Part shown: positions 1 through 5,468 of the stretch, piece after piece
Layout of the letters: every line of letters begins with the position of its first letter
Numbering within the stretch: the stretch's first letter is position 1
From: Thermoleophilia bacterium
GTDB lineage: Bacteria > Actinomycetota > Thermoleophilia > Gaiellales > Gaiellaceae
Direction of reading: 5' to 3'
NCBI GenBank assembly: GCA_014534295.1
Contig: JACVRU010000112.1
Span: forward strand, 1-5,946
DNA length: 5,946 nucleotides
The notes under the pieces: model-generated
What the model was told of the DNA's origin: nothing
Seen by the model: the letters and a program-made list of their open reading frames with translations, nothing else
Databases searched by the model: none
Translations under genes and position numbers: made by a program

Positions 1-540
1 GGCGCGATCCTGGTGCTCGAGGAGCTCGAGCACGCTCGCGCGCGGGGGGCGAAGGTCTACGGGGAGCTGCTCGGCTACGGGGTCTCCTCCGACGCGACGC
101 ACATCACGGAGCCGGACCCGACCGGCGAGAACCCGGCGCGGTCCATTCGGAACGCCATGGCCGACGCCGACGTCGACCCGGGCGAGATCGACTACATCAA
201 CGCGCACGGCACGTCGACCCCGCTCGGCGACGCCGCCGAGACGCGTGTGATCAAGCTCGCGCTCGGCGAGGAGAACGCACGCGAGACGCCGGTCTCCTCG
301 ACGAAGGGTGCGACGGGACACTGCCTCGGCGCGGCCGGCGCGGTCGAGGCGGTCTTCACGGTGCTCGCGTGCCGCGACGGCAAGCTGCCGCCGACGATCA
401 ACTACGAGTCCGAGGACCCCGAGTGCGACCTCGACTACATCCCGAACGAGACGCGGGACGCCGACGTCCGCGTTGCCTGCTCCAACTCGTTCGGCTTCGG
501 CGGCCACAACGCCACCATCGTTGTGCGCCGGTGGGACTGA
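1..540 (+). CDS. fabF: 3-oxoacyl-[ACP] synthase II (KAS II), C-terminal part, 5' end outside window
   Basis: This condensing enzyme of type II fatty acid synthesis elongates acyl-ACP with malonyl-ACP in the cytosol. Only the last 179 residues are present; the active-site cysteine lies upstream of the window. Visible family hallmarks (local numbering) are GAILVLEELEHA at 1-12, the first catalytic histidine in NAHGTSTPLGD (His69), the Lys/His motif STKGATGHCLGAAG (Lys102, His107) and the terminal glycine-rich loop FGFGGHNA (164-171). The two histidines and the lysine correspond to His303, His340 and Lys335 of E. coli FabF from family knowledge. The frame is open from base 1 and ends at TGA 538-540. 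Nothing looks broken. A FabF-like KAS of a polyketide pathway is the alternative, but the downstream accDA genes favour a housekeeping role. A 10-bp stem-loop begins inside the last codons. Confidence 0.95.
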   Translation, partial: GAILVLEELEHARARGAKVYGELLGYGVSSDATHITEPDPTGENPARSIRNAMADADVDPGEIDYINAHGTSTPLGDAAETRVIKLALGEENARETPVSSTKGATGHCLGAAGAVEAVFTVLACRDGKLPPTINYESEDPECDLDYIPNETRDADVRVACSNSFGFGGHNATIVVRRWD

Positions 541-553
541 CGCCCCACCGGCG
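526..553 (+). terminator. Stem-loop overlapping the fabF stop codon
   Basis: The arms CGCCGGTGGG (526-535) and CCCACCGGCG (544-553) are perfectly complementary over 10 bp with an 8-nt loop that contains the fabF stop codon. No T-tract follows, so this is a terminator-like or 3'-end stabilising hairpin rather than a textbook intrinsic terminator. Confidence 0.5.
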
Positions 554-577
554 GTGCTCGTTGAAGGACGCGCGATC

Positions 578-607
578 GCCTGCGCGAGAGCGCGGTCTCG
601 CGCAGGC
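578..607 (+). terminator. 12-bp perfect stem-loop downstream of fabF
   Basis: The arms GCCTGCGCGAGA (578-589) and TCTCGCGCAGGC (596-607) pair perfectly around the 6-nt loop GCGCGG. It is the second hairpin within 70 nt after fabF. It lacks a following T-tract, as is common in high-GC actinobacteria, so termination is likely but inferred. Confidence 0.55.
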
Positions 608-688
608 AAGAAGCGGCCCGCTCGTAGTGGTGAAGCCCCTCCGCGCGGGCTGCGCCCGGGCGCTCCGGGAGCGGCCGCCGGTCCCGGG

Positions 689-694
689 AAGGAG
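689..694 (+). promoter_or_regulatory. Strong Shine-Dalgarno AAGGAG
   Basis: AAGGAG lies 6 nt before GTG 701. No comparable site precedes any of the candidate starts of the next gene (751, 769, 778), so it appears to serve the 17-codon leader. GGAGCGC (691-697) can pair with GCGCTCC (660-666), so the site may be masked in the transcript. Confidence 0.5.
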
Positions 695-700
695 CGCGTC

Positions 701-754
701 GTGACGGGCCAGATGCTCGGCCTGCGCCCTCTCGAATCTCGCCCGTCCGAGTGA
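701..754 (+). CDS. Putative 17-aa leader peptide coupled to the GNAT gene
   Basis: A GTG at 701 opens a 17-codon frame reading MTGQMLGLRPLESRPSE and ending at TGA 752-754. It is preceded by AAGGAG (689-694) at a 6-nt spacing, the strongest Shine-Dalgarno match seen in the window. Its stop overlaps GTG 751 of the acetyltransferase gene as GTGA, the same arrangement as the two later junctions at 2005 and 2853. This suggests a leader peptide that feeds ribosomes to the downstream gene. The peptide itself has no recognisable motif, so the alternative is a chance short frame with the Shine-Dalgarno unused. Confidence 0.4.
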   Translation: MTGQMLGLRPLESRPSE

Positions 755-1224
755 GTTGCTTCTCCGCTATGGAGGCCGTGGTCAGAGCGGCGACGCTTGA
801 CGACGTCGCCGAGCTCGTCGATTTGCGGCGCGAGTTCACGTTCGAGGACGGCGCCGGCGAGGAGATGCCCGGCTTCGAGGCCGACTGCCGGGCATTCCTC
901 GAGGCCGCGCTCGCGGGCGATGCCTGGCAGGTCTGGGTCGCGGAGGTGGACGGCCGGATCGCCGGCCACGTGTTCGTCGCCCTGGTCGACAAGGTTCCCC
1001 GTCCGACCCGCGAGCATCGTCGGATCGCCTATCTCACGAACGTGTACACGCGGCCAGAGCTGCGCGGGCGTGGGATCGGCGCCGGGCTGGTGGAGCGGGC
1101 CCAGCAGGCGGCCCAGGAGGCCGACGTCGAGCTGATGCTGGTCTGGCCGAGCGACGAGAGCGTCGACTTCTACCGGCGCCACGGATTCGAGTCGCCGGGC
1201 GAGCCGTTCGTGTGGGAGGCGTGA
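751..1224 (+). CDS. GNAT family N-acetyltransferase
   Basis: This is a single-domain GCN5-related N-acetyltransferase that transfers an acetyl group from acetyl-CoA to an unidentified amine. With the GTG 751 start it has 157 residues. Counting from ATG 769, the beta4/alpha3 acetyl-CoA motif is YLTNVYTRPELRGRGIGAGL (88-107), with RGRGIG as the pyrophosphate-binding loop, and motif B is SVDFYRRHGFE (131-141), typical of the family's C-terminal half. GTG 751 is chosen because it overlaps the leader stop in GTGA. ATG 769 and GTG 778 (which would begin MVRAATLDDV, a common GNAT opening) are good alternatives, with no clear Shine-Dalgarno of their own. The gene is followed by a 139-nt gap to the HAD gene. 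The substrate cannot be told from sequence. Confidence 0.88.
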   Translation: MSCFSAMEAVVRAATLDDVAELVDLRREFTFEDGAGEEMPGFEADCRAFLEAALAGDAWQVWVAEVDGRIAGHVFVALVDKVPRPTREHRRIAYLTNVYTRPELRGRGIGAGLVERAQQAAQEADVELMLVWPSDESVDFYRRHGFESPGEPFVWEA

Positions 1225-1232
1225 CCCGCAGG

Positions 1233-1238
1233 TAGGCT
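1233..1238 (+). promoter_or_regulatory. -10-like TAGGCT, leaderless arrangement
   Basis: TAGGCT is followed by the 6-nt spacer CGCCCG and then ATG 1245. That spacing would place the transcript start on or next to the ATG, as in leaderless mRNAs. It resembles the TAAACT before accD and the CAAGCT before the LigD-type gene. No -35 element is obvious. Confidence 0.4.
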
Positions 1239-1244
1239 CGCCCG

Positions 1245-1400
1245 ATGGAGCATCGACCTCCTCGGACGGGCGAGATCGCGACGGCGAAGTCGAGCATCTC
1301 GGCCGTCACGAGGCGATCGTTTCGCGACCTGCGGGAGACCGCGTTCTCCCGCGGGTCAGTCCGGTGCTGGACAGAGGAACCCCCCGGGGGAGAGCCCTGA
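1245..1400 (+). CDS. Possible small leaderless ORF (51 aa), unknown
   Basis: ATG 1245 opens 51 codons ending at TGA 1398-1400. The peptide is basic and hydrophilic (starts MEHRPPRTGEIATAK, with several Arg and Ser) and has no membrane segment, signal peptide or known motif. About 80% of its third positions are G or C, lower than the neighbouring genes but higher than the overlapping frame of the HAD gene's upstream extension. Support comes mainly from the -10-like TAGGCT at leaderless distance. Its stop overlaps an in-frame CTG (1397) of the HAD frame as CTGA. It overlaps the 5' end of the HAD gene if that starts at GTG 1364. It could be a leader peptide, or simply an untranslated 5' leader. 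Confidence 0.3.
   Translation: MEHRPPRTGEIATAKSSISAVTRRSFRDLRETAFSRGSVRCWTEEPPGGEP
1326..1357 (+). terminator. 13-bp stem-loop just before the HAD gene
   Basis: GACCTGCGGGAGA (1326-1338) pairs with TCTCCCGCGGGTC (1345-1357) over 13 bp including one G-U pair, with the loop CCGCGT. It lies 102 nt after the GNAT stop and 6 nt before GTG 1364. No T-tract follows. It may end the GNAT transcript or act as a 5'-leader element controlling HAD translation. Confidence 0.5.
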
Positions 1401-2008
1401 GGCTCTCACCCGGAGAGCGCTGGGCCACGTTCGACTGCTACGGGACGCTCGTCGACTGGAACGCGGGGCTGCGGGACGCGCTCGGGAGCGACGAGCTGCT
1501 CGCGCGCTACCACGAGGTCGAGCCGCAGGTCCAGGCCGAGGACCCGTCGCGCTCCTACCGTGAGGTGATGCGCGAGGGCGCACGTCGGCTCGGCGTCGAC
1601 GCGGACCCGGCGGAGACGCTACCCGACTGGCCCGTCTTCACCGACGTGAGGCCGGCCCTCGAGGAGGCGCGCGACCGCGGCTGGCGGCTCGCGATCCTCT
1701 CCAACACCGACCGCGACCTGCTGGACGCGTCCATCGCGGCGATCGCCGTTCCCTTCGACCTCACGGTCGTCGCCTCGGAGATCGGCTCGTACAAGCCGGC
1801 GCCCGGCCACTGGCACGCGTTCGAGGAACGCGTCGGGCGCGTCCCCGACGCCCACGTGGCTCAGAGCCACTTCCACGACGTCGTGCCGGCGCTTTCCCTC
1901 GGGATCCCCACCGTCTGGGTCAACCGGCTCGGCGAGTCCGGCGACCCGCAGCCGACCGTCGAGCTCCCGGGCCTCGCAGGCTTGGCCGGCGCCCTGGAGC
2001 GGCTGTGA
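1364..2008 (+). CDS. HAD-superfamily hydrolase, haloacid dehalogenase type II-like
   Basis: A cytosolic HAD hydrolase of 214 residues. Motif I is FDCYGTLVDWN with the predicted nucleophile Asp24. Motif II is LSNTD (Ser113, Asn114), motif III is Lys144 in GSYKPAPGHW, and motif IV lies in HFHDVVPALSLGIPTVWVNR (Asp172). The layout matches the type II haloacid dehalogenase group, whose members include true L-2-haloacid dehalogenases and many phosphatase-like proteins; the substrate cannot be assigned. The nucleophile normally lies about 8-10 residues from the N terminus, so the GTG 1364 start gives some 14 extra residues. No ATG or GTG lies between; a CTG at 1397 behind GGGGGAG is the only better-placed candidate. 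The stop overlaps the next gene's start as GTGA (2005-2008), so the two are probably translated together. Confidence 0.85.
   Translation: MLDRGTPRGRALRLSPGERWATFDCYGTLVDWNAGLRDALGSDELLARYHEVEPQVQAEDPSRSYREVMREGARRLGVDADPAETLPDWPVFTDVRPALEEARDRGWRLAILSNTDRDLLDASIAAIAVPFDLTVVASEIGSYKPAPGHWHAFEERVGRVPDAHVAQSHFHDVVPALSLGIPTVWVNRLGESGDPQPTVELPGLAGLAGALERL
1390..1407 (+). promoter_or_regulatory. Hairpin with CTGA loop at the HAD 5' end
   Basis: GAGAGCC (1390-1396) and GGCTCTC (1401-1407) form a perfect 7-bp stem whose 4-nt loop is exactly CTGA. That loop contains the TGA stop of the 1245-1400 frame and the candidate CTG start of the HAD frame. A role in initiation is inference. Confidence 0.35.
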
Positions 2009-2856
2009 GAGCTCCTCGGCTGGACGACGCGCAGGCCGTGGCGGATCTCGTCAGCCTCCACTCGCCGAACCCGTACGACGTCCTCTGGGTCGAGCGTGAA
2101 TGGACCGAGCCCGGCTTCGACCTCGAGGCCGACGCGCGCCTCACCGGCGAGGGCTACATCGCCGTCTGGGACGGGCGCGGCGGCAAGGCATGGTTAGACA
2201 TCGCGGGCGCTCCCGGCGGCGAGCTGCTCGAATGGGCCGAGCGGCGCGCCCGCGAGAAGGGCCTCGTCCGCGCGCTCGGCAGCCGCTGGCAGAGCAACGC
2301 GGCCGTGCAGGAGCTGCTCGAGGGTGCGGGCTACTCACTCGTCCGCAGCCACTACCGGATGTGGATCGATCTCGATACGGTGGCCGCCGAGCCGGTCTGG
2401 CCCGACGGCCTCACAGTCCGGACGTTCCGGCCGGGCGACGAACGCCTGTTCTACGACGTCCACCAGGAGACGTTCGCCGACCACTGGGAGCACGAGGAGC
2501 CGGACCCCTACGAGGAGTGGGTCCACTGGTTGCTCCAGCCGCCTGCGTTCGAGCCCTCGCTCTGGCTCGTCGCGGAGGAGGCCGGCGAGCCCGCCGGGAT
2601 CGCCATCTGCAACCGGCGCGTCGAGCTGCCGAACCGCGGCTACGTGCAGATCCTCGGCGTGCGGCGGCGCTGGCGGCGGCGCGGCGTCGGCCTCGCCCTC
2701 CTCCTGCACGCGTTCCACGAGTTCAAGAGGGTCGGCCTGACCGAGGCCGACCTCGGGGTCGACGCCGCGAGCATCACCGGCGCGACGAGGCTCTACGAGC
2801 GCGCGGGGATGCAGGTCGTCGCGGTCGCGGAGACCTACGAGAAGCGCCTGAGGTGA
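2005..2856 (+). CDS. Tandem-domain GNAT acetyltransferase (mycothiol synthase-like architecture)
   Basis: A 283-residue protein with two GNAT folds in a row. The N-terminal half (about 1-122) is degenerate: it has EGYIAVWDGRGGKAWLDIAG (49-68) and QSNAAVQELLEGAGY (96-110), but no clear acetyl-CoA loop. The C-terminal half (about 136-283) is complete: LWLVAEEAGEPAGIAICNRR is the core, VQILGVRRRWRRRGVGLALL (214-233) the acetyl-CoA motif A, and ITGATRLYERAGMQVV (257-272) motif B. Mycothiol synthase MshD has the same one-dead, one-live architecture, but nothing here fixes mycothiol as substrate. The GTG start overlaps the HAD stop in GTGA and has GGAG (1996-1999) 5 nt upstream, a good start. The stop overlaps the next gene in the same way. 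It is probably a component of a HAD/GNAT/ureohydrolase-like operon. Confidence 0.85.
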   Translation: MRAPRLDDAQAVADLVSLHSPNPYDVLWVEREWTEPGFDLEADARLTGEGYIAVWDGRGGKAWLDIAGAPGGELLEWAERRAREKGLVRALGSRWQSNAAVQELLEGAGYSLVRSHYRMWIDLDTVAAEPVWPDGLTVRTFRPGDERLFYDVHQETFADHWEHEEPDPYEEWVHWLLQPPAFEPSLWLVAEEAGEPAGIAICNRRVELPNRGYVQILGVRRRWRRRGVGLALLLHAFHEFKRVGLTEADLGVDAASITGATRLYERAGMQVVAVAETYEKRLR

Positions 2857-3614
2857 GCCGGCTTCGGGCCCGCTGCCCGTACTGCCGCACGCTGACCGCG
2901 GTCGCGGTCGGAGCGGGGTACGAGTGCCATGTCTGCGGGCGGCTCTACCCTGCGGGGCTCGTCCGGGTGCCACGCGCGTGGGGCGAGGACGGCGAGCCGA
3001 TGGCCGAGGCGGCCGGGCTCGCGCTCCCCTATCCCGAAGCGAGCGTCGTCGAGGAGGACACGCTGGGCGAGCAGACGCTGGCGCTCGCCGCCGACCTCCC
3101 CGAGCGGCCGCTCGTCCTCGGCGGCTGCTGCTGCGCCCACGTCGGCGCGATCCAGGGGCTCGCGACCCGCGTCGAGCGGCTCGCCGTCGTCTGGCTCGAC
3201 GCCCACGGCGACCTGAACACGCCCGAGACCTCGTCCTCGGGCAACGCCTGGGGCATGCCCCTCCGCACTGCCATCGACTCGGGCGCCGTCGCGCCGGAGA
3301 ACGTGGCGCTCGTCGGAGCCCGCAGCCTCGACCCGTCCGAGGAGGAGTACCTGCGGGACGCCGGCCTCCACCGGGACGACGCGGACGCGGCCGTCGCCGG
3401 CGCCGACGGGGTCTACGTCGCGCTCGACGGCGACGTCCTTGGTCGGGGCGAGCTGAGCGCCTTCATGCCGGAGCCCGGCGGCCCGACTCTCGTCGAGGTC
3501 GAGCGGCTACTCGCGGGTCTGCCCGCGGTGGCCGGCGCGGGCGTGACCGGCCTGCGGCCCGACCCGCGGAACGTCGAGCCCGTGACGCGCCTTCTGCGTG
3601 CCCTCCGCCTGTAA
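2853..3614 (+). CDS. Zinc-ribbon / arginase-fold (ureohydrolase-like) protein, divergent active site
   Basis: A 253-residue protein starting at GTG 2853, which overlaps the previous stop as GTGA. An N-terminal zinc ribbon (CPYC at 8-11, CHVCG at 25-29) is joined by a short linker to a compact ureohydrolase-type region. Recognisable motifs are VLGGCCCAHVGAIQG (88-102, aligning with VLGGDHSxxxGxxxG of arginases), WLDAHGDLNTPETSSSGN (114-131), and ALDGDVL (190-196, the DxD metal motif). Asp116, His118, Asp120, Asp192 and Asp194 are kept. The metal-ligand histidine of GGDHS is Cys93, the catalytic histidine of SGNxHG is Trp133, and the usual glutamate near the C terminus is not seen. The fold is known for Mn-dependent C-N hydrolysis of guanidine or formimino groups, but whether this member is active, and on what, is unknown. 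The first strand typical of arginases is missing and the length is short. Confidence 0.78.
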   Translation: MSRLRARCPYCRTLTAVAVGAGYECHVCGRLYPAGLVRVPRAWGEDGEPMAEAAGLALPYPEASVVEEDTLGEQTLALAADLPERPLVLGGCCCAHVGAIQGLATRVERLAVVWLDAHGDLNTPETSSSGNAWGMPLRTAIDSGAVAPENVALVGARSLDPSEEEYLRDAGLHRDDADAAVAGADGVYVALDGDVLGRGELSAFMPEPGGPTLVEVERLLAGLPAVAGAGVTGLRPDPRNVEPVTRLLRALRL

Positions 3615-3628
3615 CCGGACGGGTCCGG
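3615..3628 (+). terminator. Small hairpin after the ureohydrolase-like gene
   Basis: CCGGA (3615-3619) and TCCGG (3624-3628) form a 5-bp stem around CGGG directly behind the TAA stop. It is short and lacks a T-tract, so it is a weak terminator candidate lying 9 nt before the -10-like box of accD. Confidence 0.3.
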
Positions 3629-3636
3629 GGCAGGTC

Positions 3637-3642
3637 TAAACT
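3637..3642 (+). promoter_or_regulatory. -10-like TAAACT before accD
   Basis: TAAACT lies 9 nt before GTG 3652. A start site about 7 nt downstream would give a leader of only a few bases, which fits near-leaderless accD transcription independent of the upstream operon. No -35 hexamer is evident and no Shine-Dalgarno lies within the short gap. Confidence 0.5.
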
Positions 3643-3651
3643 CACCCAGTC

Positions 3652-4494
3652 GTGTCCGAGCGGATCGACGTCTCCATCGAGTCCAAGCAGCCCGAGGGCC
3701 CCTCGGGCAAGCGCCACCCGAACACGTGCCCGGTCTGCGAGTCGCACTACCGCGATGACGAGCTCGCGGAGGCGGTCTGGGTCTGCGGGCAGTGCGGCCA
3801 TCACTTCTCGATGCCGGCGCGGGCCCGCGTCGACCAGCTCGCCGACGCGGGCAGCTGGCAGGAGGAGGCCACCGAGATCCGCTCCGACGACCCGCTCGGG
3901 TTCTTCGACCTCCGCCCGTATTCCGAGCGGCTCGTCGAGGCCGAGCTGAACACGGGCCTCGGGGAGGCGATCGTCGTCGGGTCGGCGACGATCGGCGGCC
4001 ACGCCTGCGAGCTCGCGGTCATGGATTTCGCCTTCATGGGCGGCTCGATGGGGAGCGCCGTCGGCGAGAAGTTCTCGCGTGCCTGCGACAGCGCCGCCGA
4101 GCGCGGCCTGCCGCTCGTGTCTGTCTCCGCCTCGGGCGGCGCTCGCATGCAGGAGGGGATCCTCTCGCTGATGCAGCTGCCGAAGACCGTGGCCGCCGTC
4201 GAGGATATGCACGACGCCGGCTCGCCGCTGATCAGCGTGATGACCCACCCCACGACCGCGGGTGTTCTCGCCAGCTTCGCCACCCTCGGCGACGTGATCA
4301 TCGCCGAGCCCGGCGCACTCCTGATCTTCGCCGGCCCTCGCGTCGTGCAGCAGACCACACGGGAGAAGCTGCCGGAGGACTTCGCGCTGTCCGAATCCAA
4401 CTTTCGGCTCGGCCACGTGGACGCGGTCGTGCCCCGGCCCGAGCTGCCTTCCGTCCTGACCAGGCTTCTGGGATTGTTCGCCAATGCGCAGTGA
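3652..4494 (+). CDS. accD: Acetyl-CoA carboxylase carboxyltransferase subunit beta
   Basis: The beta subunit of the carboxyltransferase that moves carboxyl from biotin to acetyl-CoA, giving malonyl-CoA. At 280 residues it is slightly shorter than E. coli AccD (304). The N-terminal zinc ribbon has cysteines at 26 and 29 (CPVC) and at 45 and 48 (CGQCGHHF). The crotonase-type core shows MDFAFMGGSMGSAVGEK (124-140), the oxyanion-hole loop SASGGARMQEG (159-169), HPTTAGVLASFATLGD (199-214) and IIAEPGALLIFAGPR (216-230). GTG 3652 is the start because it fits the near-leaderless -10 box and the N terminus leads directly to the ribbon. The next gene starts 11 nt before this stop, so the subunits are probably co-translated in stoichiometric amounts. 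Confidence 0.96.
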   Translation: MSERIDVSIESKQPEGPSGKRHPNTCPVCESHYRDDELAEAVWVCGQCGHHFSMPARARVDQLADAGSWQEEATEIRSDDPLGFFDLRPYSERLVEAELNTGLGEAIVVGSATIGGHACELAVMDFAFMGGSMGSAVGEKFSRACDSAAERGLPLVSVSASGGARMQEGILSLMQLPKTVAAVEDMHDAGSPLISVMTHPTTAGVLASFATLGDVIIAEPGALLIFAGPRVVQQTTREKLPEDFALSESNFRLGHVDAVVPRPELPSVLTRLLGLFANAQ

Positions 4495-5416
4495 GGCCGA
4501 GCTGAGGCTGCGCGAGCGGCTCAGCAAGTTGCGCTCGATGCGGTTACTCAGCGGCGCCCGCTTGGACGGAGAGCTGGAGCGACTCGAGCGGCAGCTCGAG
4601 CTGATGCAGGCCGAGCCGACCGAAGAGGAGATCTGGCGTTCCGTCGAGCTCGCCCGGCACCAGGATCGGCCCTACACGCTCGACTACGTCGAGCGGCTCT
4701 TCGAGGACTTCTTCGAGCTTCACGGCGACCGCGCGCAGGGGGACGACCAGGCGATCGTCGCCGGGCTGGGCCGCTTCGAAGGGCGGACGCTCGCGGTCGT
4801 CGGCCACCAGAAGGGCCGCGACCTGAAGGAGCGCACCGCGCGGAACTTCGGGATGGCCTACCCCGAGGGCTACCGGAAGGCGATGCGCACCATGCGCCTC
4901 GCCGACCGATTCGGCTTCCCGGTGGTCACCCTCGTCGACACCCCCGGCGCGTACCCCGGCGTGGTCGCCGAGGAGCACGGCCAGGGCGGCGCGATCGCCG
5001 CGTCGCAGGCCGTGATGCTCCGCCTGACCGTTCCGACGGTGGCCTGCATCATCGGCGAGGGCGGCTCCGGCGGTGCGATCGCGATCGCCGTCGCGGACCG
5101 CGTGCTGATGCAGGAGAACGCGATCTACTCGGTGATCTCGCCGGAGGGGTGCGCGGCCATCCTCTGGCGGGACGCCTCCCAGGCTCGGCGGGCGGCGGAG
5201 GCGTTCAAGCCTGACGCCGCCCACTGCCTGGAGCTCGGCGTCATCGACGGGATCGTGGTCGAGCCCGAGGGCGGCGCGCACGAGGACCACGACGAGGCCG
5301 CGCGACTGCTGGGGGAGTCAGTGCGGGAGGCTCTCGACGAGCTCGACGGTGTCCCGCGCGACGAGCTGCGCCGCCGGCGCCGCGCCAAGTTCCGCTCGCT
5401 TGGCGTCTACGCGTGA
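4484..5416 (+). CDS. accA: Acetyl-CoA carboxylase carboxyltransferase subunit alpha
   Basis: The alpha subunit pairs with AccD to form the A2B2 carboxyltransferase. It has 310 residues (E. coli AccA 319). An alpha-helical, charged N terminus (about 1-60) is followed by the core: GHQKGRDLKERTARNFGM (107-124), YPEGYRKAMR (126-135), VTLVDTPGAYPGVVAEEHGQ (148-167), the oxyanion loop GEGGSGGAIAI (191-201) and YSVISPEGCAAILWRD (215-230). ATG 4484 overlaps accD by 11 nt, indicating coupled expression. One oddity is EEHGQGGAIA where AccA normally has EERGQ(S/A)EAIA. The stop is TGA 5414-5416, and a hairpin plus five T residues lies about 50 nt later. Confidence 0.95.
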   Translation: MRSEAELRLRERLSKLRSMRLLSGARLDGELERLERQLELMQAEPTEEEIWRSVELARHQDRPYTLDYVERLFEDFFELHGDRAQGDDQAIVAGLGRFEGRTLAVVGHQKGRDLKERTARNFGMAYPEGYRKAMRTMRLADRFGFPVVTLVDTPGAYPGVVAEEHGQGGAIAASQAVMLRLTVPTVACIIGEGGSGGAIAIAVADRVLMQENAIYSVISPEGCAAILWRDASQARRAAEAFKPDAAHCLELGVIDGIVVEPEGGAHEDHDEAARLLGESVREALDELDGVPRDELRRRRRAKFRSLGVYA

Positions 5417-5438
5417 TTACCAGGCGTTTTCCGGCCCG

Positions 5439-5468
5439 CTATCCACAGTCTCCACAGACTTATCCCCG
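5439..5468 (+). repeat. DnaA-box-like repeat cluster
   Basis: CTATCCACA (5439-5447), GTCTCCACA (5448-5456) and TTATCCCCG (5460-5468) match the DnaA box TTATCCACA in 8, 7 and 6 of 9 positions. TCCACAG is repeated at 5442 and 5451. The cluster is in the accA/ligD-like intergenic region. A role in DnaA binding is inference; it is short and lacks an AT-rich region, so it is unlikely to be a full origin. Confidence 0.35.

Noticed and set aside
435..992. Antisense open frame across the fabF end, the gap and the GNAT gene
   Set aside because: It crosses two real genes and the hairpin region, is low-complexity Ser/Arg/Ala, and lacks a ribosome-binding site or motif.
1225..1335. 9-bp inverted repeat CCCGCAGGT (1225-1233) and ACCTGCGGG (1327-1335)
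   Set aside because: The arms are 93 nt apart and the right arm pairs better with the adjacent 1345-1357 segment. No duplication or gene of a mobile element surrounds it.
2100..2852. Continuous open frame upstream of and in frame with the ureohydrolase-like gene, which could suggest a much longer fusion protein
   Set aside because: The upstream part is Arg/Ala/Pro-rich with no family motif and is the out-of-frame shadow of the double-GNAT gene. Recognisable sequence begins at GTG 2853 with the zinc ribbon.
3463..4527. Long antisense open frame (354 codons) across accD
   Set aside because: AccD on the + strand has unmistakable motifs over this whole stretch. Long antisense frames arise from GC-rich codon bias, and the translation shows no known domain.
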